A stretch of DNA of 37,012 nt from Pseudarthrobacter oxydans. GTDB lineage: Bacteria > Actinomycetota > Actinomycetes > Actinomycetales > Micrococcaceae. Each line of letters opens with the position of its first letter. Positions within the stretch are counted from its first letter, which is position 1. The notes under the pieces are model-generated. The model did not search any database and had not been told where the DNA came from. It saw only the letters and a list, made by a program, of their open reading frames with translations. This document shows, piece after piece, positions 5,724-13,467 of this stretch. Made by a program: the position numbers and the translations under genes. Location of the stretch: positions 1-37,012 of the forward strand of contig NZ_JAUSSN010000019.1 in the NCBI RefSeq assembly GCF_030812335.1, given 5' to 3'.

Positions 5724-6866
5724 ATGGGCGTTATGAATGAACTGATCAACCCGGGCGTGGTCCGCTCGCTGGAGCGGATCCTCGCCGCGGCTGCACCGGG
5801 ACACAGCTTGACCCGGCTCGCGGCAACGGCCGGAGCGCTCGACGAACTGACCCTGCGGGAACGCACCGACCTCCTGAGCCGCGCCCTGCTGGCTGACCTG
5901 CCGGGAAACTACTCCGGTGCCGCAGCCATCTTCCGGCGGGCGCTGGATGATCCCGACTTCGCCGGCTGGATGATCTGGCCCGTGACCGAGACGGCGGCCA
6001 CCCTCGCCCTGGCCCGCAAGGAAACCGGCGATTTCGAGGACTGCCTGGCGCTCCTCGCCGAGCTGACGCCGCGGCTCACCGCGGAATTCGCAATCCGGCG
6101 TCTCCTCGCGGCCGACCTGGACCGGGCACTGGCCGTCATCGTGGGCTGGACCTCCCATCCGGACTGGCAGGTCCGCCGGCTCGCCAGCGAGGGCACCCGG
6201 GCCTACCTGCCGTGGGCGATCCGTGTCCCGGAGATCACGGACCGGCCCGCCGCGACCCTGCCGATCCTCGATGCCCTGTACCGGGACCCGGTGGAAGATG
6301 TCCGGCGCTCGGTGGCCAACCATCTCAACGACCTGGCCCGCCACGCCCCCGACGAGGTGGTCGCCACGGCGGCCCGTTGGCTAGCCGCCCCGGACGCGAA
6401 CACGCCCAGGGTGGTCCGGCACGGGCTGCGGACCCTGCTCAAGAAGGCCCACCCCGGCGCGCTGGAGCTGCTGGGGTTCCCGCCGGCGTCGCTCGCGGTG
6501 ACGCCGCCCCGGCTGGACCGCACCGTCGTCGAGCTTCCCGGAGAGCTTGCCTTCGATTTCGAAGTGTCCAACATCGGGCCCGCGGAGGCCCGGCTCGCCG
6601 TCGACTACGTGGTGCACTATGCCAAGGCGAACGGGACCCGCGCGGAGAAGGTTTTCAAGCTCGGAACGTCCGTCCTCGGACCCGGCGAATCCCGGAGATT
6701 CTCGAAGCGCCATGCTTTCCGCCAGATGACGACGCGGCGCCATCATCCGGGGGAGCATGTACTGGAACTGCAGGTCAACGGCGTGCGGTACGCGCCGACC
6801 GAATTCTTGGTGCGGACCGACACCGATGTGGGCCGGGACGGTGATTTGACGGGCCGACAAATATGA
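5724..6866 (+). CDS. AlkC-like DNA alkylation repair protein (HEAT-repeat glycosylase)
   Basis: Residues up to about 245 read as a series of helical HEAT-like repeats typical of the AlkC/AlkD glycosylases (LTAEFAIRRLLAADLDRAL, then HPDWQVRRLASEGTR, then PVEDVRRSVANHLNDLAR). The repeat HPDWQVRRLASE is characteristic. These enzymes remove cationic alkylated bases such as 3-methyladenine and 7-methylguanine without base flipping. The C-terminal about 120 residues (from LAVTPPRL, with beta-rich FDFEVSNIGPAEARLAVDY and GEHVLELQVNGVRY) match the extra immunoglobulin-like domain found in one AlkC subgroup. At 380 residues this is a full-length protein. The start is an ATG lacking a ribosome-binding site. 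A promoter for the next gene overlaps the 3' end. Confidence 0.88.
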   Translation: MGVMNELINPGVVRSLERILAAAAPGHSLTRLAATAGALDELTLRERTDLLSRALLADLPGNYSGAAAIFRRALDDPDFAGWMIWPVTETAATLALARKETGDFEDCLALLAELTPRLTAEFAIRRLLAADLDRALAVIVGWTSHPDWQVRRLASEGTRAYLPWAIRVPEITDRPAATLPILDALYRDPVEDVRRSVANHLNDLARHAPDEVVATAARWLAAPDANTPRVVRHGLRTLLKKAHPGALELLGFPPASLAVTPPRLDRTVVELPGELAFDFEVSNIGPAEARLAVDYVVHYAKANGTRAEKVFKLGTSVLGPGESRRFSKRHAFRQMTTRRHHPGEHVLELQVNGVRYAPTEFLVRTDTDVGRDGDLTGRQI

Positions 6867-6875
6867 CGTTATTGT
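6846..6875 (+). promoter_or_regulatory. Promoter for the 69-residue gene, inside the AlkC-like 3' end
   Basis: TTGACG (6846-6851, five of six matches to -35) is followed after 18 bases by TATTGT (6870-6875, four of six to -10). It straddles the stop codon of the preceding gene and would start transcription about 40 bases before the small gene. Confidence 0.45.
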
Positions 6876-6923
6876 CGCTTCAATCATTGGGGCCGACGAG
6901 TAAAACCCAAGAAGGACAGAGCG

Positions 6924-7133
6924 ATGACCACAGCAACCGAGTGCATTGAGATCCAGGTCGACAGCCGTCAGGTTCTTGACGAACGGCTTGACGACGCCGT
7001 CCGCGGGCTCCAGCAGATCGCCATGGAAACCGGGACGCAGGGCATCCTGCTCACCCGGCACAAGGCCGGCCACTATACGGCGGCGCTGTCCGATCAGGTG
7101 CCCTTCGGCATGACGCGGGAGCTCATCAACTGA
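6924..7133 (+). CDS. Small conserved-looking protein of unknown function (69 residues)
   Basis: I do not recognise a named family. The sequence is compact and mixed (ECIEIQVDSRQVLDERLDDAVRGLQQIAMETGTQGILLTRHKAGHYTAALSDQ is its main body, quoted here only to describe an alternating beta-alpha-beta appearance in three short parts). It has no signal peptide or membrane segment. AGAAGGA lies upstream of the ATG at a proper distance, and a candidate promoter and a very strong terminator bracket it, so it is a well-defined single-gene unit. Codon usage matches its neighbours. Confidence 0.75.
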   Translation: MTTATECIEIQVDSRQVLDERLDDAVRGLQQIAMETGTQGILLTRHKAGHYTAALSDQVPFGMTRELIN

Positions 7134-7179
7134 ACCCGGCAGAGCCTAGGTGACTGACGTAGGCGTCTGACTGCCGTGC

Positions 7180-7232
7180 AAAAAAGCCAGGTCCCGGGCG
7201 GCGGAGCATCGACTCCCGCCCGGGACCTTTTT
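7180..7232. terminator. Strong bidirectional rho-independent terminator
   Basis: Perfect 13-bp arms AGGTCCCGGGCGG (7189-7201) and CCGCCCGGGACCT (7216-7228) enclose a 14-base loop. A T-run follows on the plus side (7228-7232) and an A-run precedes on the left (7180-7185), which becomes a U-run for minus-strand transcripts. It therefore ends both the 69-residue gene and the hexonate operon that runs towards it. Confidence 0.92.
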
Positions 7233-7273
7233 GGTGCCAACCCGCCTTGGCAGGAACTGTCAGGACGGGACCG

Positions 7274-8503
7274 TCACCAGTCGTGGACCGTTCCGTCGAC
7301 GAGGCGGTTGTAGGGCAGGTAGGCCTGCTGGTAGGGGTAGCTGTTGGCGGCTTCCTCGTTGAATTCCACCCCGATGCCGGGCGCCTCGCCGGGGTGCAGG
7401 TAGCCGTCGACGAACGTCATGGACTGCTCGAACACCGTGTTCGTCGCATCCGAGTGCGGCATGTATTCCTGGATCCCGTAGTTGTGGATCGCCAGGCCCA
7501 CGTGCAGCTGCGCGGCGAACCCGACCGGGGAAATGTCCGTCGGTCCGTGGAAGCCGGACTTGATCTGGTACTGCGCGGCGTAGTCCATCACCTTCTTCAG
7601 CGGCGAGATCCCGCCGAAGTGCGTCGACGCGGCCCGGACATAGTCGATCAGCTGTTCCTTGATCAGGGCCTGGAAGTCATAGACGGTGTTGAAGATCTCC
7701 CCGATCGCCAGCGGGGTCGTGGTGTGCTGGCGGACCAGGCGCAGCGCCTCCTGGTTCTCCGCCGGGGTGCAGTCCTCGAGCCAGAACAGGTCGTAGGGTT
7801 CCAGCGCCTTGCCCAGCTTCGCGGCCTGGATCGGGGTCATCCGGTGGTGCCCGTCATGAAGCAGCGGCAGCTCCGGGCCGAACTCGTTCCGCACCGCCTC
7901 AAACACCGAAGGCAGGTGCCGCAGGTACGCCCGGGTGTCCCAGTCCTCCTCCGCCGGGAACGCCCCGCGGCCGGCCGGCTCATAGTCGTAGCGCTCCCCG
8001 GAGGCCTGGGCCTGCGCCGCGACCCCGTACACGGCCTTGATCCCGGGCACCGCGGTCTGGATCCGCACCGACTTGTAGCCCAGTTCCAGGTGCTCCCGGA
8101 CCGAATCGAACAGCGAGGGAAGGTCCGCGCCGGAGGCGTGGCCGTAGGCCCGCAGCCCGTTCCGCGACGCCCCGCCGAGGAGCTGGTAGACCGGCATCCC
8201 GGCCATCTTGCCCTTGATGTCCCACAACGCCATATCCACCGCCGCGATCGCGGCCATCGTCACCGGACCCCGCCGCCAGTACGAGGACCGGTACAGGAAC
8301 TGCCACGTGTCCTCGATCCGCTGCGGATCCTTCCCGATCAGCAACTGCGCAACGTGTTCCTTCAAATACGCCGCCACCGCAAGCTCACGCCCGTTCAGCG
8401 TCGCATCCCCGATCCCGGTCACCCCGTCCTCGGTGGTGATCCGCAGGGTCACGAAGTTACGGGACGGACTGGTCACAAAGACTTCCGCAGCAATGATTTT
8501 CAC
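7274..8503 (-). CDS. manD: D-mannonate dehydratase, ManD/RspA type (enolase superfamily)
   Basis: The 409-residue protein is a mandelate-racemase/enolase-superfamily member of the ManD subgroup, which dehydrates D-mannonate (some members D-gluconate) to 2-keto-3-deoxy-D-gluconate. Recognisable blocks are GVTGIGDATLNGRELAV, RRGPVTMAAIAAVDMALWDIKG, the metal-binding aspartate in LLHDGHHR, the glutamate in FWLEDCTPAENQE, the glutamate in AIGEIFNT, the histidine in GFHGPTDISP, and the C-terminal PYNRLVDGTVHDW, which is typical of the group. The start codon is GTG. It lies 97 bases downstream of the kinase gene, possibly with its own weak promoter. Its product is the same kind of acid that the upstream kinase and aldolase process, so it gives the operon a second entry route. 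Confidence 0.9.
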   Translation of the reverse strand: MKIIAAEVFVTSPSRNFVTLRITTEDGVTGIGDATLNGRELAVAAYLKEHVAQLLIGKDPQRIEDTWQFLYRSSYWRRGPVTMAAIAAVDMALWDIKGKMAGMPVYQLLGGASRNGLRAYGHASGADLPSLFDSVREHLELGYKSVRIQTAVPGIKAVYGVAAQAQASGERYDYEPAGRGAFPAEEDWDTRAYLRHLPSVFEAVRNEFGPELPLLHDGHHRMTPIQAAKLGKALEPYDLFWLEDCTPAENQEALRLVRQHTTTPLAIGEIFNTVYDFQALIKEQLIDYVRAASTHFGGISPLKKVMDYAAQYQIKSGFHGPTDISPVGFAAQLHVGLAIHNYGIQEYMPHSDATNTVFEQSMTFVDGYLHPGEAPGIGVEFNEEAANSYPYQQAYLPYNRLVDGTVHDW

Positions 8504-8535
8504 TTTTGGTCCAGGCTTTCCGTGTTGGGTCTAAA

Positions 8536-8555
8536 TTCAGTCAAAGTTCGGTCAA
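8536..8555. promoter_or_regulatory. 11-bp-spaced direct repeat upstream of manD
   Basis: TTCAGTCAA (8536-8544) and TTCGGTCAA (8547-8555) are direct repeats with an 11-base period, about one helical turn, just upstream of manD. On the minus strand they read TTGACTGAA and TTGACCGAA, and one could also serve as a -35 box. A regulator site or a weak internal promoter is possible. Confidence 0.3.
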
Positions 8556-8600
8556 GACGGCCCAGGGAGGCCGCGGGCAGTGGGTCCGTCGGACGGGGCC

Positions 8601-9620
8601 CTAGCGCTGGGTGGTTCCGCTGGGCGTGGCCCCGAGGAGGGCGAGCTCGCCCCGGCGGGGCAGGCCTTCCCAGTCCCCGGCGGTACTGACGGCGAAGGCT
8701 CCCGCGAGGGCGCCGCGCTGCAGCCGGCCGGCGACGTCCTCGCCGTCGAGCAGGGCCGAGAGGTAGCCGGCCGTGAAGGCATCGCCGGCGCCGACGGTGT
8801 CGATGCTGGTGACCGGCACGGCGGGGGTTTCCCACCGGCCGGAGGCGGTGTGGACGCCGGCGCCGGCCGCGCCGCGCTTGACCACAACTTCCCGGACCCC
8901 CCGGTCCAGGAGTTCGGCGGCCATGGCCGTTTCGGCGTCGTCGGCCGGGCCCGCCCCGGCAGAGCCGGCGCCGCCGGCAGCGCCGCCGGCGGCGACCAGG
9001 CTGAGTTCGTCGTCGGAAGCGATCAGGATGCTGGCGTGCCGGGCCAGCGGGGTGAGGACGGCCCGCGCCTCCTCCCGGGACCAGAGCTTGCTGCGGTAGT
9101 TGACGTCGAGGGAAACCTCCAGGCCCTCGCCGGCCGCGCGGGCGGCCGCGTACTCGACGGCCCGCCGCGCCTCCTGGCTGAGGGCTGCGGTGATCCCGGT
9201 GAGGTGCAGGACGCGGGCGCCGTTCCGGAAGGCCCGGTCGACGTCGTCCCGGTCCAGGGTGGATCCGGCGGAACCGGCGCGGTAGTAGAAGGCGCGGGTG
9301 ACATCGGCGGTGCGCTGCTCGAGGAACATCACGCCGGTGCCGCGGCCGGCATCCTCACGGTGGTGCACCGCGATACCCTCGCCGCGCAGCTGCCGCAGGA
9401 TGAACTCGCCATGCGGGTCGGCGCCCACGACTCCGGCCCAGCCCACCCGGTGGCCGAGCCGTGCGACGCCGACGGCCACGTTCGACTCCGCCCCGGCCAC
9501 ATGCATGCCCAGGGAGCCGCCGGCGGACAGCGGCCCGGCGGACCGCAGCGAGACCATCGATTCCCCGAAGGTCAGGAGCTCAGGAATCCCCGGGACGGGA
9601 AGCACAGGGTCGGGAGTCAC
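8601..9620 (-). CDS. kdgK: PfkB-family 2-keto-3-deoxy-hexonate kinase
   Basis: This ribokinase/PfkB-family sugar kinase is 339 residues long. It shows the N-terminal LLTFGESMVSL, the substrate-side GAESNVAVGVARLG, the mid signature LDVNYRSKLW, and the C-terminal ATP/anion-hole motif DTVGAGDAFTAGYL with the catalytic aspartate. The FGESM start and DVNYRSKLW favour 2-keto-3-deoxygluconate or -galactonate as substrate. A Gly/Ala-rich insertion (AAGGAAGGAGSAGAGPADD region, about residues 210-230) is unusual and probably a surface loop. The GTG start overlaps the stop of the aldolase gene as GTGA, a sign of translational coupling. Whether it acts on KDG, KDGal or both cannot be told from sequence. 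Confidence 0.9.
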   Translation of the reverse strand: MTPDPVLPVPGIPELLTFGESMVSLRSAGPLSAGGSLGMHVAGAESNVAVGVARLGHRVGWAGVVGADPHGEFILRQLRGEGIAVHHREDAGRGTGVMFLEQRTADVTRAFYYRAGSAGSTLDRDDVDRAFRNGARVLHLTGITAALSQEARRAVEYAAARAAGEGLEVSLDVNYRSKLWSREEARAVLTPLARHASILIASDDELSLVAAGGAAGGAGSAGAGPADDAETAMAAELLDRGVREVVVKRGAAGAGVHTASGRWETPAVPVTSIDTVGAGDAFTAGYLSALLDGEDVAGRLQRGALAGAFAVSTAGDWEGLPRRGELALLGATPSGTTQR

Positions 9621-10315
9621 TGCCGGCGCTCCGCGGCGAGCCGGCGGTCGAAGTCCGCGGCGAGCGCCACGAACCCGCGGGCGCGCTCCCGCACCGGATC
9701 CAGGTCGCCGCCGGAGCCGGCGTCCCCGAAGAGCGGGCCGCCCAGGCCGACGGCGACGGCCCCCGCCTGCCAGTAACCGGTCGCCTCATCGAGCCCGACG
9801 CCGCCGACGGCGATGAAGGGGATCCCGGGGAACGGGTCGCGCAGCGCCTTGAGGTACCCCGGCCCGCCGATGGACGCGGGGAAGAGCTTGACCGCGGTGG
9901 CGCCGCGGGTCATGGCCTCGTAGGCCTCGGTGGGCGTCAGCGCCCCGGCCAGGACCGGGATGCCGCGGACCGCGGAGGCCTCGATCGATTCGGCCAGCGC
10001 CGGCGTGACCATGAACTGGCCGCCGGCCTCGGCCACGTGCTCGACGTCCTGCGCGGTCAGCACGGTCCCGGCCCCGACGAAACAGCCGGCCGGGGCGGCC
10101 GCGCGGACGTCGCGGATCGCCGCGAGGGCATCGGGGGTGGTCAGCGCGATTTCGACGTAGCGGAAACCCTCCTCCATCGCCGCGAGGGCCGCCTTCGCGG
10201 CGGCGCCGCCGTCGGTGCCGCGCACAATGGCGACCAGCCGGGTCTCCCGGATTCCGGCCAGCAGGGCCTCCGGTGTCAGGTCTGTGGTCAGCTGGTCGGT
10301 CATGTCATTCACCAT
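9617..10315 (-). CDS. eda: KDPG/KDPGal aldolase
   Basis: The 232-residue protein is a class I aldolase of the KDPG aldolase family: VAIVRG (phosphate-side arginine), RYVEIALTTP (catalytic glutamate), GAGTVL, and AVKLFPAS with the Schiff-base lysine. It splits 2-keto-3-deoxy-6-phospho-gluconate or -galactonate into pyruvate and glyceraldehyde-3-phosphate. Placement between galactonate dehydratase and the kinase points to the galactonate (DgoA-type) or shared role. The frame can start at the ATG at 10315, which overlaps the dgoD stop and has GGAG ten bases upstream, or at the ATG at 10303. I chose the first. The C-terminus is Arg-rich and slightly longer than usual. Confidence 0.92.
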   Translation of the reverse strand: MVNDMTDQLTTDLTPEALLAGIRETRLVAIVRGTDGGAAAKAALAAMEEGFRYVEIALTTPDALAAIRDVRAAAPAGCFVGAGTVLTAQDVEHVAEAGGQFMVTPALAESIEASAVRGIPVLAGALTPTEAYEAMTRGATAVKLFPASIGGPGYLKALRDPFPGIPFIAVGGVGLDEATGYWQAGAVAVGLGGPLFGDAGSGGDLDPVRERARGFVALAADFDRRLAAERRQ

Positions 10316-11457
10316 TCTGCGAAGGCTCCGTCGGGGTGCCGCCAGACGGGCCCGCGCCAGGCGTGGCCGCGCTTGTCCGCGGCGCGGACCACGGCCTCGT
10401 CGATTTCGATGCCGAGACCCGGGCCGGTCAGGCGTTCGATGTGGCCGTCCACGAACTTCAGCGGGGACTTGTCCACCACGTAGTCCAGGACTTCGGCGCC
10501 CTGGTTGTAGTGGATGCCGATGCTTTGCTCCTGGATCAGGAAGTTCGGCGTCGCGAAGCCGACCTGCAGGCAGGCGGCCAGGGCCAGGGGTCCCAGCGGG
10601 CAGTGCGGGGCGAGCTGGACCTCGTAGATTTCGGCCAGCGAGGCGATCTTGCGGACCTCGGTGATGCCGCCGGCGTGCGAGAGGTCCGGCTGGGCCACGG
10701 CGATGCCGGCCTGCAGCGCGGGCAGGAATTCCTGCCGGCTGTAGAGCCGCTCGCCGGTGGAGACCGGCGTCGTGGTGGAGGAGGTGAATTCGCGCAGCAG
10801 GTGGGTGTTTTCCGGGACCACGGGTTCTTCCAGGAAGAGGGGCCGGTACGGTTCCAGCAGCGGCGCCACCCGCCGGGCGTTGGCCAGGCTGAAGCGGCCG
10901 TGGAAGTCGACCGCGACGTCGCGGTGGTCCCCGAGGACCTCGCGGGCGGCGGCGACGCGGCGGACGACGCCGTCGAGCTCCGCCACGGTGCCGAGGGGGC
11001 TCATCCGGCCGCTGGCGTTCATCTTGACGGCGGTGAGTCCGACCTCGAGCTGCGCGCTGATCTGGTCGGCGACCTCGTTGGGCTCATCCCCGCCCACCCA
11101 GCCGTACATCCGGATCCGGTCCCGGACGTGGCCGCCCAGGAGCTGGTGCACGGGGGTGTTGAAGTGCTTGCCGGCGATGTCCCAGAGGGCCTGGTCGAGC
11201 CCGGACACGGCGCTGGCCAGGATGGGCCCGCCGCGGTAGAAGGAGCCCTTGGTCATCACCTGCCAGTGGTCCTCGATCCGGAGCGCATCGTTGCCGATGA
11301 GCAGCTCGGAGAGCTGGTCGACGGCGGTGCGGACCGTTTCGCTGCGGCCCTCGCAGCTGGCCTCGCCCCAGCCGACGATGCCGCTGTCGGTCTCGACCCG
11401 GACGAAGAGCCAGCGCGGGGCGACGAGGAAGGTTTCAATCCTGCTGATCAGTGTCAT
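10309..11457 (-). CDS. dgoD: D-galactonate dehydratase
   Basis: Residue for residue this 382-residue enolase-superfamily protein has the layout of DgoD, which converts D-galactonate to 2-keto-3-deoxy-D-galactonate. Seen are PRWLFVRVETDSGIVGWGE, FYRGGPILASAVSGLDQALWDI, VDFHGR (metal Asp and catalytic His), FLEEPV (metal Glu), STGERLYSR (metal Glu), QPDLSHAGGITE, LAPHCPLGPLALAAC (catalytic His), and the ending GIHYNQGAEVLDY with WRHPDGAFAEW. It follows the second permease by 7 bases and overlaps the aldolase gene, so it sits within the operon. It is the best single clue that galactonate is a substrate of the pathway. Confidence 0.95.
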   Translation of the reverse strand: MTLISRIETFLVAPRWLFVRVETDSGIVGWGEASCEGRSETVRTAVDQLSELLIGNDALRIEDHWQVMTKGSFYRGGPILASAVSGLDQALWDIAGKHFNTPVHQLLGGHVRDRIRMYGWVGGDEPNEVADQISAQLEVGLTAVKMNASGRMSPLGTVAELDGVVRRVAAAREVLGDHRDVAVDFHGRFSLANARRVAPLLEPYRPLFLEEPVVPENTHLLREFTSSTTTPVSTGERLYSRQEFLPALQAGIAVAQPDLSHAGGITEVRKIASLAEIYEVQLAPHCPLGPLALAACLQVGFATPNFLIQEQSIGIHYNQGAEVLDYVVDKSPLKFVDGHIERLTGPGLGIEIDEAVVRAADKRGHAWRGPVWRHPDGAFAEW

Positions 11458-11464
11458 CGGTGGC

Positions 11465-12391
11465 CTAGCCCTTGGTCGCGCCGGCGGTCATGCCGGAGAC
11501 GATGTACTTCTGCGTGAAGAGCGCAATGATCATGATCGGGATGGTGACCACGGTGGCGGCCGCCATCAGTCCGCCCCAGTCGATGCTGGCGTAGGAGACG
11601 AAGTCGAAGATCGCGACCGGGAGGGTCTTGGTCTTGGAGCCGGAGAGGACCAGGGCGAACATGAAGTTGTTCCACGAGAAGATGAAGGACAGGATGCCCG
11701 CGGTGGCCATGCCGGCCACGGAGAGCGGCAGGGTGATCCGGCGGAAGGCGCCGATCGGGGTGAGCCCGTCCACCTGCGCGGACTCCTCCAGCTCCAGCGG
11801 CAGCGAGTCGAAGTAGCTCATCATGATGTAGACGATCAGCGGCAGCGAGACGAACATGTGGCTGAGGATCAGCACCTCGAAGCCGCCCACCATCTTCAGG
11901 TTGGAGAAGACGTAGTACCAGGGCACCAGCAGGGAGACACCCGGGATGACACGCGCCATAAGGACCACGAGGGCCGAGCGGTGCATGGTGAAGCGGCTCA
12001 TCGCGTAGGCCGCCGGCACGCCGAGGACCAGGGACAGCGCCGTGGAGACGAAGGCGACCCAGAAGCTGTTGAGGATGAAGACGAAGTAGTTGTTGCGCTG
12101 CAGCACGTTCGCGTAGTTCTCGCCCGTGGGGGTGAAGAAGAACGATTTGCCGGAGTCGTAGATGTCCACGTTGGTCTTCAAGGATGCCAGCAGCATCCAG
12201 AACAGCGGGGCCACCAGGAAGATGACGACGGCGATCAGCGCGGCGACGCGGAACGCCTTGTAGGCGCGGACGCCGAGCGGCTTGCGGCGGCGCGGGGCCG
12301 GCGCGGGCCGGCCGGCGGCGGTCCGGGGTTCGGTGTTTTCGGTGTTTTCTGTGTTTTCGGTGTTTCCTGTGTCTTCTATCAGGCCGGTCAT
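11465..12391 (-). CDS. Carbohydrate ABC transporter permease (MalG type)
   Basis: The 308-residue protein has six hydrophobic segments and the inner-membrane permease EAA loop (LEESAQVDGLTPIGAFRRITLPL) that contacts the ATPase. The MalG-like end is short (FTQKYIVSGMTAGATKG). The first about 40 residues are cytoplasmic and carry a repeated TEN tripeptide followed by a Pro/Arg-rich part, encoded by a 9-bp microsatellite. The ATG at 12391 overlaps the stop of the preceding permease gene as ATGA. With the partner permease and binding protein it forms an importer for the operon's sugar acid. No ATPase gene is in the operon; a shared MsmK/MalK-type ATPase elsewhere is the usual solution. Confidence 0.93.
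   Translation of the reverse strand: MTGLIEDTGNTENTENTENTEPRTAAGRPAPAPRRRKPLGVRAYKAFRVAALIAVVIFLVAPLFWMLLASLKTNVDIYDSGKSFFFTPTGENYANVLQRNNYFVFILNSFWVAFVSTALSLVLGVPAAYAMSRFTMHRSALVVLMARVIPGVSLLVPWYYVFSNLKMVGGFEVLILSHMFVSLPLIVYIMMSYFDSLPLELEESAQVDGLTPIGAFRRITLPLSVAGMATAGILSFIFSWNNFMFALVLSGSKTKTLPVAIFDFVSYASIDWGGLMAAATVVTIPIMIIALFTQKYIVSGMTAGATKG
12332..12376. repeat. 9-bp microsatellite coding for TEN repeats
   Basis: Five units of the GGTGTTTTC type (minus strand GAAAACACC) occur in a row, with small changes in the last three. They encode Thr-Glu-Asn repeats in the cytoplasmic N-terminus of the permease. The stretch is far lower in GC than its surroundings. Confidence 0.75.
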
Positions 12392-13356
12392 TTGCTTACC
12401 GCTTTCTTGCGCATGGTCAGCAGCCACATGGAGCCGATGATGATCATGAAGAACAGGATCAGCACCGCGGAGGACAGCCCGTACTGGTTGTAGTCGAAGC
12501 TCAGGCCGTAGGCGTAGACGTTGAGGGTCTCCACCTCGTGGAAGGATCCGCCGCCCTTGCCCTTGGTGGCGTAGAGGATGTCGAAGGTCTTGAGGGCATC
12601 GATGCCGCGGAGCAGGATGGCCACGATCACGGTGGGCATCATGAGCGGCAGCGTGATGAGGAAGAAGCGCTGGAAGGCGTTGGCGCCGTCCATCCGGGCC
12701 GCCTCGTCGGGCTCCTCGGACAGCGAGGTCAGGCCGGCGAGCAGGATCAGCACCACCATCGGGGTCCACTGCCAGACGTCCATGAAGATCGTGGTGCCCA
12801 GCGCGGTGTCCTGGCCGGAGAGCCACGGCTGCGGCGGGATGCCGACCATGCCGAGCAGCTGGTTGACGAAGCCGATGTTCGGGTCGAAGATCAGCCGCCA
12901 CATCATACCCACGGCCACCGGGGTAGCGACGAGCGGCAGGAGGATGGCCACGCGGACCCACTTCTCGCCGCGGAACGGGCGCCACAGCAGCAGCGCGATG
13001 CACATGCCCAGCACGACCTCGCAGACCAGGGCGACGCCGGTGAAGGTCAGCGTGCGCCCGACGGCGGGCCAGAAGCGTTCCCCGTCGGACAGGACCGTGA
13101 GGTAGTTTTCCAGGCCGACGAACTCGGAGGCGGCCCGGACGGAGCCCTGCGAATCGGTCAGGCTCAGGTACAGGGTCCAGGCCAGCGGGAAGATGATCAG
13201 CACGCCGACGAAGATCATCGCGGGGGCGGCGAACAGCCACTTGCGGTGCCGGTTGGCCCAGGCGGAGAAGTTCTCACGGGCGCCGGGGGCGCGGCCAGCG
13301 TTGCGGCCGGACGGCGGCTCGGACTGCGCGCTGCGGGGAGGGGTCAATACAGACAT
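12388..13356 (-). CDS. Carbohydrate ABC transporter permease (MalF type)
   Basis: The protein is 322 residues with six membrane segments, beginning with RKWLFAAPAMIFVGVLIIFPLAWTLY after a 40-residue polar N-terminus rich in Pro, Gly and Arg. The EAA loop is DEAARMDGANAFQRFFLITLPL, which docks the ATPase. Such permeases pair with a MalG-type partner, here the coupled downstream gene. It follows the binding-protein gene after a 111-base gap holding a hairpin, which would fit lower expression of the membrane part than of the binding protein. Confidence 0.93.
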   Translation of the reverse strand: MSVLTPPRSAQSEPPSGRNAGRAPGARENFSAWANRHRKWLFAAPAMIFVGVLIIFPLAWTLYLSLTDSQGSVRAASEFVGLENYLTVLSDGERFWPAVGRTLTFTGVALVCEVVLGMCIALLLWRPFRGEKWVRVAILLPLVATPVAVGMMWRLIFDPNIGFVNQLLGMVGIPPQPWLSGQDTALGTTIFMDVWQWTPMVVLILLAGLTSLSEEPDEAARMDGANAFQRFFLITLPLMMPTVIVAILLRGIDALKTFDILYATKGKGGGSFHEVETLNVYAYGLSFDYNQYGLSSAVLILFFMIIIGSMWLLTMRKKAVSK

Positions 13357-13393
13357 GGTTCACCTAAGGAGTCGGGGGTGAAGTGAAGAGCTG

Positions 13394-13432
13394 GCCGGGC
13401 GGGGCGACGGTCGGGCCGCCGCCCCACCGGGC
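13394..13432. terminator. Stem-loop between binding-protein and permease genes
   Basis: Arms 13394-13408 and 13418-13432 pair over 15 positions with three mismatches (one is a G-U pair in RNA) around a 9-base loop. There is no U-run, so it is probably a partial terminator or an mRNA 3'-end protector. Such elements commonly sit after binding-protein genes and keep their message more abundant than the permease part. Confidence 0.55.
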
Positions 13433-13467
13433 GGTTGAGTACTCAGGCGCAGGATGCGCCGGGCGTG

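Noticed and set aside
7247..8689. 480-codon open frame on the plus strand opposite manD
   Set aside because: It is the antisense shadow of a well-supported gene in GC-rich DNA, has low-complexity Arg/Val/Gly composition and no family signature.
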